Source: an uncultured Ruminococcus sp.
GTDB lineage: Bacteria; Bacillota; Clostridia; Oscillospirales; Ruminococcaceae
Reading direction: 5' to 3'
Assembly: GCA_946186215.1 (NCBI GenBank)
Contig: CAMHMM010000092.1
Location: 1 to 7,502, forward strand
Length of the DNA stretch: 7,502 nucleotides
A program made the translations under genes and the position numbers. Positions within the stretch are counted from its first letter, which is position 1. The number at the start of each line of letters is the position of its first letter. A model generated the notes under the pieces. That model worked only from the letters and a program-made list of their open reading frames with translations, searched no databases and was not told the DNA's origin. Below are positions 1 through 4,924 of the stretch, in pieces.

Positions 1-113
1 ACAACATCTTTACCGCTTGAAAAATAAATCCAAGCTTTAGAATACGATGATGGGATTATACTGTTGAAATTATTCCCTATTTGGATATGTAATTCATCAA
101 TTGTATGATTCAT
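1..113 (-). CDS. YezG-like immunity protein, N-terminal fragment (runs off window)
   Basis: Only the first 37 codons are inside the window. The start is well supported: GGAGG at 122-126 lies 8 bases before the ATG at 111-113. The protein begins MNHTIDELHIQIGNNFNSII and continues with a PSSYSKAW-IYF segment. This resembles the start of the YezG/DUF600 immunity family, where an amphipathic helix with a 'L..QI...N.IIP' pattern is followed by a Trp and an aromatic beta strand. Members of that family neutralise nuclease-type C-terminal domains of polymorphic toxins in Gram-positive bacteria. The gene starts 5 bases after the stop of the preceding frame (118-258), the usual toxin-then-immunity order. 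The family call rests on a short N-terminus recalled from family knowledge, so it is tentative; that a real gene starts here is more certain than its name. Confidence 0.5.
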   Translation of the reverse strand, partial: MNHTIDELHIQIGNNFNSIIPSSYSKAWIYFSSGKDV

Positions 114-117
114 ATAA

Positions 118-258
118 TTAACCTCCATTAAGAATATCAAAGGGAGCAAAACCTTGACCTTCAAGATTTTTAAATGGCGTAAAATACTCTTTCACATCAC
201 CATTTTCCATAGTTACCGTAGTAACAATATCAAACCTGCTTGGTCTCAATGGACTAAA
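118..258 (-). pseudogene. 3' remnant of an unknown gene, probably a polymorphic-toxin C-terminus
   Basis: A minus-strand frame ends with TAA at 118-120 and reads SPLRPSRFDIVTT, then VTMENGDVKEYFTP, then FKNLEGQGFAPFDILNGG. It has protein-like composition, and its stop sits 5 bases before the start codon of the immunity-like gene, so it looks like the end of the upstream partner in a toxin-immunity pair. Upstream of about position 258 the same frame runs into DNA that encodes the metal permease in another frame, so the 5' part of this gene is missing. The frame has no convincing start of its own: an internal ATG at 208-210 would give only 30 residues and has no clear ribosome binding site. I do not recognise the toxin fold. 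The toxin role is inferred from position and from the immunity-like neighbour. Confidence 0.45.
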
Positions 259-853
259 AAGTGACTCCGAATATTTTATTATAGAAAAGAATATATACAG
301 AGATCACGATCATTGACATTATGATGCACAATTTTACATCGCCAGGGCTCAGCGTGAGTATAGAGGTTGAGCCGAAAAGCGTGCTGCATACATCACCCGA
401 AATATTAGTGCCGGAGGGAAAGCGGTTCATAAGCAGATATCCTACAGCCAGAGCACCGACGGAGATCATAGCGATCGCTGCATCTCCCCGTATCTTTGCA
501 TTATTTCCTGTTCGGAGCAACAAAACTGCGCTTATCAGTGTAACAGGCAGTATTACGACCATGTTGTTCATTCCGGCAAGCATGTCTATGAACTTCTGCA
601 TTCCCGGACTGATGTTGTCCGTACCCGAAAGGGATACGATCGATTGTTTTATTATCACGGGAAACGTTGCTGCAAGGGACATTGCTCCGAATGCAACATG
701 AGAAAGCCCGTCTCCGATGTATGAAAAGCGTTTCAGTACAAGAGAAACTCCCAACAGTGATGAACACAGGGCTATAAGAAGTCTTACGATGAACGCATAT
801 CTGACAAAGGGAAACTCAAAATATGTCCGCAGTTTTTCTATATATTCAGTCAT
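254..853 (-). pseudogene. Metal ABC transporter permease (ABC-3 family), truncated at its 3' end
   Basis: The start is the ATG at 851-853 (MTEYIEKL), preceded by a purine-rich AAGG stretch and overlapping the end of the ATPase gene, so the two are translationally coupled. The 199-residue product has hydrophobic segments at roughly 20-40, 97-115, 125-142 and 174-192, plus the family signatures IGDGLSHVAFG (46-56) and GDVCSTLFGSTSILTL (153-168). These mark the ZnuB/TroC-type ABC-3 permeases that move zinc, manganese or iron through the membrane with an ATPase and a binding lipoprotein. Family members are usually about 260-290 residues and continue after the 'F.VTF' motif with an acidic stretch and more membrane helices. 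Here a TAG follows VTF at once, and the sequence changes to AT-rich DNA encoding something unrelated. The last membrane helices are missing, so it is probably not functional. Which metal it carried cannot be told from this gene. Confidence 0.85.
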
Positions 854-1554
854 TTTCCTTTTCCCTTTCTGATAGAAATGTTTTCCCTGTCCTGCTGTTG
901 AGATAATCCTCTGTTTTGCCGAAGAAAAGCTGTTTTTTCGCACCGATATGCAGTATATGGGAGGCATATCTGACGGATGAGGCTACATCGTGTGAGACCA
1001 TTATCATCGTAATGCCTTTCATTATTCAGTTTTGCTATGAGCTCATAGAGATCAATCTGTGCTTTCGGATCAAGTCCTGTGACTGGTTCATCAAGCAGGA
1101 GCATCTTGTCAGCTGCACAAAGTGCTCTTGCGAGCAATACTCTCTGCTGCTGCCCTCCTGACAATTCCCTGTAGCAGCAGTGCGACAGATGAGTTATACC
1201 CAATCGCTCCATATTCTTTTCTGCGCCTTCTCGCTCTGCTTTTTTATAAAATGGACGCAATCCGCATTTTCCCAAGTATCCCGAAAGGACTATCTCACGA
1301 ACGGATGCAGGAAAATCCTTCTGAACTGTCGTCTGCTGAGGAAGATAGCCTATACCTGATATATTCCGTTCTATGTTCCCGGCGGATACGGGATGCAGGC
1401 CGAGTATAGTCTTTACAAGTGTGCTTTTGCCCGAACCGTTTTCTCCCAGAATACAGAGATAGTCGCCGCTGCATACTGTAAAATCGATGTTTTCTGCCAC
1501 TATACCGCTCTCATATCCGAGAGATACATTTTTACAGACTATTTCTTCACTCAT
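846..1554 (-). pseudogene. Metal ABC transporter ATPase (ZnuC-like), frameshifted before the H-loop
   Basis: The gene starts at ATG 1552-1554, with GAGG (1563-1566) 8 bases upstream. It encodes a typical ABC ATPase of the metal-uptake group: Walker A GENGSGKST (37-45), Q-loop in LPQQ (71-74), signature LSGGQQQ (131-137), Walker B MLLLDEP (151-157) and D-loop GLD (160-162). After NNE (177-179) the frame goes wrong near 1017-1020. The original frame yields an unrelated tail ending at 850. The frame one base ahead restores KGITMIMVSHDVASS and runs to TGA at 846-848, ending TFLSEREKEND. The catalytic switch His (codon 990-992) lies only in the restored frame. One extra base, or two missing A residues in the G-AAA-GG run, explains it. 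The repaired length of about 235 residues is normal for the family, and the repaired end overlaps the permease start by 8 bases. The cognate binding protein is not in the window. As written, the product lacks the H-switch and should be inactive. Confidence 0.9.
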
Positions 1555-1579
1555 ATTGATCGCCTCTTAAATAAATGAA

Positions 1580-1616
1580 AGACATTCCGAGTACTTATTA
1601 TGTACCCGGAATATCT
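1580..1616 (-). promoter_or_regulatory. 15-bp hairpin in the leader of the ABC transporter genes
   Basis: In minus-strand RNA, AGAUAUUCCGGGUAC pairs with GUACUCGGAAUGUCU across a 7-base AUAAUAA loop. All fifteen positions pair, two of them as G-U. The plus-strand RNA would have two mismatches instead, which suggests that the structure matters on the minus strand. It is followed by a loosely U-rich stretch (UUUCAUUUAUUU) and lies 26 bases upstream of the ATPase start codon. It could be an intrinsic terminator or attenuator ahead of the transporter genes, or the terminator of a now-lost gene whose reading frame ends at 1631-1633. The U-tract is interrupted, so termination strength is uncertain. 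Confidence 0.5.
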
Positions 1617-1693
1617 GATGTTATGATGTATCAGCAAGCAAGACAGCTTTCGTTAACGGTGTATTCGGCTTTGGTCAGCAAAACATCTAAATA

Positions 1694-1738
1694 ACTATTC
1701 CTACACAAATCGAAAAACTTGATTTGTGTAGGAGTAGT
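1694..1738. repeat. 18-bp near-perfect inverted repeat (hairpin)
   Basis: ACTATTCCTACACAAATC (1694-1711) is followed by the 9-base loop GAAAAACTT and then GATTTGTGTAGGAGTAGT (1721-1738). Thirteen inner base pairs are perfect, then comes one T-G position (1698/1734), then four more pairs. Plus-strand RNA pairs throughout with one G-U wobble; minus-strand RNA has one A-C mismatch. There is no good U-tract on the plus side, and only UAGUUAUUUAG on the minus side. It may act as an imperfect terminator or 3' stabiliser for the isomerase/oxidoreductase transcript, whose last stop is about 130 bases upstream on the minus strand. A remnant of a small mobile element is another possibility. Confidence 0.65.
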
Positions 1739-1806
1739 CTGTTATATCACGGCTTTTGTGTATGCCCCTTTTTGAATGTCCTACTGATTTGGGACATACA
1801 GTACAA

Positions 1807-1839
1807 TATGTCAAATATGTCTATTATGTCTCATATGTC
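1807..1839. repeat. Four tandem TATGTC repeats with exact 9-bp period
   Basis: TATGTC occurs at 1807-1812, 1816-1821, 1825-1830 and 1834-1839, each separated by three bases (AAA, TAT, TCA). An inverted copy, GACATA, sits just upstream at 1793-1798. The array lies between the 3' end of the oxidoreductase gene and the 18-bp hairpin. Regular spacing with a conserved hexamer and free spacers looks like a multi-site protein-binding array more than random microsatellite slippage, but I do not recognise the binding protein. The plus frame through it reads MSNMSIMSHMS and the neighbouring frame YVKYVYYVSYV; neither belongs to a credible gene. Confidence 0.6.
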
Positions 1840-1864
1840 TTTTTTGTGGGAGATGCGGTATTCT

Positions 1865-3037
1865 TCACCATCTTACAGCCCAGCGTTTACGCAGGGTATC
1901 AGCAGTTTCGTTTACAATCACTGTTTTCTTTTCCGTTCTTTCAACTGCACATAATTTGGCAAGAGCGTTCTCGAACGCATCTTCATTCACGGGTATGTCT
2001 GCCCATGTGTCAGTCCATGAGGAAAGATATGCCGCGTTGGAGATGGAAAGAGAATTCAGTCCTTCTTCGCCCCGTGCGATAAGCTCTCTGCCGTCAATTA
2101 TCGCATCTGCGAAATTATTGAGTACAGCTGAATGTCCGTTCGGCTCAGGAGCAGAATATTCTTCATAGTCTGTTTCAGGGGATATAAATCCGTTATTACT
2201 GTGGAAACATATCTCCCGCTCATCCTCTCTGAGCTTCCAGTGTTTCAACTTTCCGTCCTCCAACACGAGCTTGCCCAGAGTTCCGGATATTTCAAGGCGG
2301 TTTGTGCCCGGAGCTTCGCCTGTGGTCGATATGAATACAGCTGTAGCTCCGTTTTCATACTCACCGTAGATGGTAACATCATCCTCAACACCGATATTAT
2401 GGTACTTTCCGAAGAAGCAGAATGCTCTCACTCTCTTTGGCATACCGAATATCCACTGCCACAGATCAAGGTTGTGAGGTGCCTGATTGAGCAGTACTCC
2501 GCCGCCTTCCCCGTTCCATGTAGCGCGCCATGTACCGGAATCATAGTATGTCTGTGTGCGGTACCAGTTGGTCACTATCCATACAAGTCATTTCGTTTCA
2601 CCGAGCTGACCGCTGCTCACTATCTCCCGTGCCTTTGCATATATTGGATTGGTACGCTGATTGAACATTATTGCAAACTTTACGTCAGCTTTCTGTGCAG
2701 CCTCATTCATCTCGCGGACTTGCCTTGTATATACGCCTGCGGGCTTTTCGGTGATCACATGGATACCTCGCTTGAAACATTCCATAGCAAGGCGGGGATG
2801 ATCATAATGAGGTACAGCTATCAGAGCCGCATCTATCAGCCCGCTGTCAAGCATTTCATTTGCATCGCTAAATGCTTTGGCAGATGGGCAGGTTTCTGCC
2901 GCCTTGTTTAGCTTTTCAGGATCGGTATCCGCAAAAGCAGTGACATTGATACGGGGACATTTGCCGCTCATCACATTATTCAGATGACCGCTGCCCATAT
3001 TGCCCATGCCTATTATACCCAGTCTTACAGTATCCAT
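1865..3037 (-). pseudogene. Gfo/Idh/MocA-family sugar oxidoreductase interrupted by an in-frame TGA
   Basis: The start chosen is the ATG at 3035-3037 (MDTVRLGIIG), because AGGAGG (3044-3049) ends 6 bases before it. The other ATG, at 3041-3043, touches the ribosome binding site directly. The full frame is 390 codons plus a stop, normal for the family. Visible parts are the Rossmann NAD(P)-binding motif GMGNMG (10-15), the catalytic EKP (97-99), the WYRTQ region (158-162) and N-Q-A-P-H-N-L-D (184-191), which supplies the usual substrate-site His and Asp. Codon 150 is TGA (2588-2590), between GQLGETK and LVWIVTNWYRTQ, where relatives commonly have a basic residue. A single change such as CGA or AGA to TGA explains it. 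Both halves stay in the same frame and keep their motifs, so the mutation looks recent. The gene overlaps or abuts the isomerase upstream and probably dehydrogenates or epimerises the same sugar or sugar acid in the cytoplasm. The substrate is not predictable. Confidence 0.9.
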
Positions 3038-3049
3038 CTTCATCCTCCT
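3035..3049 (-). promoter_or_regulatory. Ribosome binding site and dual ATG that decide the oxidoreductase start
   Basis: Minus strand reads TAGGAGGATGAAGATGG. AGGAGG (3044-3049) is inside the last codons of the isomerase gene. The first ATG (3041-3043) follows it with no spacer and overlaps the isomerase TGA as ATGA; the second ATG (3035-3037) has a proper 6-base spacer. The second is therefore the likely initiation codon. Confidence 0.7.
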
Positions 3050-3846
3050 ATAATATCACGCAAAGCCGATACAGCCGCTGCAAATGCTGTCCGTGAGTCC
3101 GGATAGCAGTATTTATGTCCTGTATTGTTCCGTTCCAGCTTCTCAAAGCCTTCAAATACTGTAAGATGAGGCTCTACGGTTAGTACATCACCTTTGTACT
3201 GCGAAAGCAGATAGCTCAGCTGCCCGATCCCTTTTCCTGCAGGTACTACCTTCCCATCAGCCAGAGCGTCCTTTATATGCATATACTCAACATACGGAGA
3301 GAGGATATCCCATGCGGTCTTTGTATCCTGCCCGCACTGTATAAAGTTTGCAGGATCGAATACAGCCTTCATTTCCGGGAGAGCTTTGTGTATCTCAAGA
3401 CATTTATCGGCTGTATCACCATATATGCCCTTTTCATTCTCATGACAAAGAATTATCTCGCTACCTTTTGCTGCTTCTATAAAACTGTTAAGCCTTTCAA
3501 GCACCTCATCAAGCTGATCAGCCTCATAAAAGCTGAAAAGTCTGATATGCCTTGCACCGAGAATATCGGCGGTCTCAAGACTGTGTTTGAATTTGTCAAG
3601 GTGTGGGGAAAAGTCATCAGAGATACTGATCTTTCCGTAAGGCGAACCAAGCGACCATACTGCAAGTCCTTCGTCATCAAGTCTTTTACGGATATACCGT
3701 GCCTTTTCATTTGTTATATCCGCTATGTTCTCTCCGTCAACGCCCCTTATTTCAAGGAGTTCCATACTGTTTTCCTTCATGGCGGTTATCTGTCCGTCAA
3801 GAGTTGATGCAGCCTCATCTGCAAATGCGGCTATTTTGTATCTCAT
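3040..3846 (-). CDS. Sugar phosphate isomerase/epimerase-like TIM-barrel protein
   Basis: ATG at 3844-3846 is the best start (MRYKIAAFADE), 3 bases downstream of AGGA and with GGGGG slightly further up; an upstream TTG at 3865-3867 has no ribosome binding site. The 268-residue product matches the xylose-isomerase-like TIM-barrel (AP endonuclease 2) family. The expected divalent-metal ligands are visible: Glu136 in LCHENE, Asp164 in VFDPANF, His190 in YMHIKD and Glu225 in TVEPH. Such cytoplasmic enzymes isomerise or epimerise sugars, keto-sugars or inositol derivatives. It is the first gene of a two-gene operon. Its TGA stop at 3040-3042 lies in the ribosome-binding/start region of the Gfo/Idh gene, implying coupled translation and a shared pathway. 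It is complete, although its partner is interrupted. The exact substrate cannot be read from the sequence. Confidence 0.9.
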   Translation of the reverse strand: MRYKIAAFADEAASTLDGQITAMKENSMELLEIRGVDGENIADITNEKARYIRKRLDDEGLAVWSLGSPYGKISISDDFSPHLDKFKHSLETADILGARHIRLFSFYEADQLDEVLERLNSFIEAAKGSEIILCHENEKGIYGDTADKCLEIHKALPEMKAVFDPANFIQCGQDTKTAWDILSPYVEYMHIKDALADGKVVPAGKGIGQLSYLLSQYKGDVLTVEPHLTVFEGFEKLERNNTGHKYCYPDSRTAFAAAVSALRDIIGG

Positions 3847-3876
3847 ATATCCTGCCCCCTGTTTCAAGTTTTAAAT

Positions 3877-3905
3877 ATGATACCACGAAACTATTGACAT
3901 TGCAA
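3877..3905 (-). promoter_or_regulatory. Sigma-A type promoter for the isomerase/oxidoreductase operon
   Basis: On the minus strand a -35 TTGCAA (3900-3905) and -10 TATCAT (3877-3882) are separated by exactly 17 bases (3883-3899). Transcription would start near 3870, about 25 bases before the isomerase ATG, leaving room for the ribosome binding site. Its -35 box abuts that of the divergent regulator promoter, so one bound regulator could act on both. Confidence 0.6.
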
Positions 3906-3921
3906 TTGCATATTTTATCAA
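3894..3921 (+). promoter_or_regulatory. Candidate promoter for the plus-strand AraC regulator gene
   Basis: A consensus -35 TTGACA (3894-3899) is followed after 16 bases by TATCAA (3916-3921), giving a start near 3928 and a leader of about 45 bases. A second pair, TTGCAA (3928-3933) and TATACT (3952-3957) with an 18-base spacer, has the better -10 box, but would start transcription at or inside the ribosome binding site, so it is less likely to serve this gene. Confidence 0.45.
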
Positions 3922-3933
3922 AATATATTGCAA
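3899..3933. promoter_or_regulatory. TTGCA half-sites between divergent promoters (candidate AraC operator)
   Basis: ATTGCAA occurs at 3899-3905 and again at 3927-3933, 28 bases apart, with ATTGCAT at 3905-3911. TGCAATTGCA at 3901-3910 is a perfect 10-bp palindrome. The sites overlap the -35 region of both divergent promoters and lie 41-75 bases before the regulator start. Direct repeats a few helical turns apart are usual for AraC-family dimers. That the adjacent regulator binds here is inference. Confidence 0.4.
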
Positions 3934-3973
3934 ATCTGTGCATAAATGTGTTATACTGTATAGGGGTGATGAT

Positions 3974-4771
3974 GTGGATATATTCAATGAGTATCCGGCA
4001 GAGGAGCTTTATATCTCCTATGGTAAACATTCCTGTCCGAATAATGATGATTTTTATTTTCATATCCATGATAAGTGCGAGATCTATTATTTTGTCAGCG
4101 GTGCGGCAGAGTATCTTGTTGAAGGCTCGGTATATCCGCTTTCAAAAGGAAGTATGCTGATAATGCGCCCGGGTGAATCTCATCGGGTAAAAATACTGGG
4201 ACAGGAGACCTATGAACGCTATGCCGTAAATTTTCCTCTTTCAATATTTGACAGCTTTGATCCGAAGCGCACTCTGATGAGACCATTTACAGACCGTCCT
4301 CTCGGCAAACGAAATCATTATACACCAGATATCACGCAAAAGATGTTTGCTGATATGTGTTCAGACAGTCTCGATATTTATGATCGAAAGGTAAAGATGA
4401 TGACCGCGCTTGTTATACTTTTTGACTGTATTGACCGTGGGTTTTCCAAGACTGCTCCCAGATATGAAGAAAAAACGACTGTTGCTGAGGAGATAGTAGG
4501 ATATATTAACAGTCATCTTTTTGATAATATGTCTTTGGATAGTTTAGCAGCGCAATTTTATCTTAGCAGATCACAGTTCGGAAGGATATTTAGACAGGCA
4601 ACAGGTGCTTCACCTTGGGATTACATCATAGCAAAGCGGCTCATAGCGGCAAATGAAATGATAGCAAACGGGTCTTCGGCGACCAATGCTGCTGTCTGTT
4701 GCGGGTTTGGTGATTATTCCTGCTTTTACAGGGCATATGTCAAAAGATTCGGACATGGTCCGAAGATGTAA
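3974..4771 (+). CDS. AraC-family transcriptional regulator with N-terminal cupin domain
   Basis: GTG at 3974-3976 is the preferred start because AGGGG (3962-3966) sits 7 bases upstream. A GTG at 3938 in the same frame would add 12 residues but overlaps the promoter region and has no ribosome binding site. The 265-residue protein has an N-terminal cupin-type sugar-sensing domain (about 10-90, with FHIHDKCEIYYFVSG and the RPGESHRV turn). Its C-terminal DNA-binding domain has two helix-turn-helix units (about 187-210, SLDSLAAQFYLSRSQFGRIF, and 236-260, including CGFGDYSCFYRAYVKRFG). It ends only a few residues after the second helix-turn-helix (HGPKM), which is short but common. Divergent transcription from the isomerase/oxidoreductase operon suggests that it is the local regulator of that pathway, responding to the sugar. 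No terminator is evident after the stop, so readthrough into the next gene cannot be excluded. Confidence 0.9.
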   Translation: MDIFNEYPAEELYISYGKHSCPNNDDFYFHIHDKCEIYYFVSGAAEYLVEGSVYPLSKGSMLIMRPGESHRVKILGQETYERYAVNFPLSIFDSFDPKRTLMRPFTDRPLGKRNHYTPDITQKMFADMCSDSLDIYDRKVKMMTALVILFDCIDRGFSKTAPRYEEKTTVAEEIVGYINSHLFDNMSLDSLAAQFYLSRSQFGRIFRQATGASPWDYIIAKRLIAANEMIANGSSATNAAVCCGFGDYSCFYRAYVKRFGHGPKM

Positions 4772-4924
4772 GGCATTGAAGTTCATGATCATCCCCTGTA
4801 TGTGTATACATCGTGACAGATCATCAAAAATCTGAGGAAACACAGATAATTTCAGATTGGTTTAAGATAAAGATGTTATCATTAACTCAATTCAAAAACA
4901 ACAAACACCAAAGGAGTTAACGAT

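Larger units (their letters stand above)
1555..1864. other. 310-base non-coding spacer with two hairpins and a 9-bp repeat array
   Basis: This spacer separates the end of the oxidoreductase gene (stop at 1865) from the ABC ATPase start (1554), both on the minus strand. It holds the ATPase ribosome binding site, a 15-bp stem at 1580-1616, an 18-bp stem at 1694-1738, a short inverted repeat ATGTCC/GGACAT at 1776-1781 and 1792-1797, and four tandem TATGTC repeats at 1807-1839. A short minus-strand frame ending with TGA at 1631-1633 reads LLTKAEYTVNESCLAC but has no start codon or ribosome binding site, so I do not call it a gene. It could be the remnant of a lost gene end. No metal-regulator box that I recognise is present. 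Confidence 0.7.

Noticed and set aside
1010..1025. Programmed ribosomal frameshifting in the ATPase gene.
   Set aside because: No X-XXY-YYZ slippery heptamer or supporting structure is evident, and ABC ATPases of this family do not use recoding. A mutation or sequencing indel is simpler.
1631..1690. Short minus frame LLTKAEYTVNESCLAC as a ferredoxin-like or Cys-peptide gene.
   Set aside because: It has no start codon, no ribosome binding site and only one Cys pair. It is kept only as a possible remnant.
1807..1839. CRISPR-like or iteron array.
   Set aside because: The unit is only 9 bp, with 3-bp spacers, no cas genes and no replication gene nearby.
1724..1954. A plus-strand 76-codon frame containing MSNMSIMSHMS.
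   Set aside because: The repeat peptide is only a reading of the 9-bp DNA repeat. The frame lacks a ribosome binding site and runs into the antisense of the oxidoreductase gene.
2588..2590. TGA as selenocysteine or a reassigned sense codon.
   Set aside because: The isomerase, the oxidoreductase and both regulator frames use TGA as a genuine stop. The position aligns with a basic residue in relatives, not Cys, and I see no obvious selenocysteine-type hairpin immediately downstream.
2132..2911. A 259-codon plus-strand open frame across the oxidoreductase gene.
   Set aside because: It is antisense to clear Gfo/Idh motifs on the minus strand, has no ribosome binding site and has Cys/Tyr-rich shadow-like composition. 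It spans the broken junction of the real gene only by chance.
4829..4858. Inverted repeat AATCTGA/TCAGATT in the leader of the secreted-protein gene.
   Set aside because: A 7-bp stem with a 16-base loop is weak and easily expected by chance. It was not matched to any promoter or riboswitch pattern.
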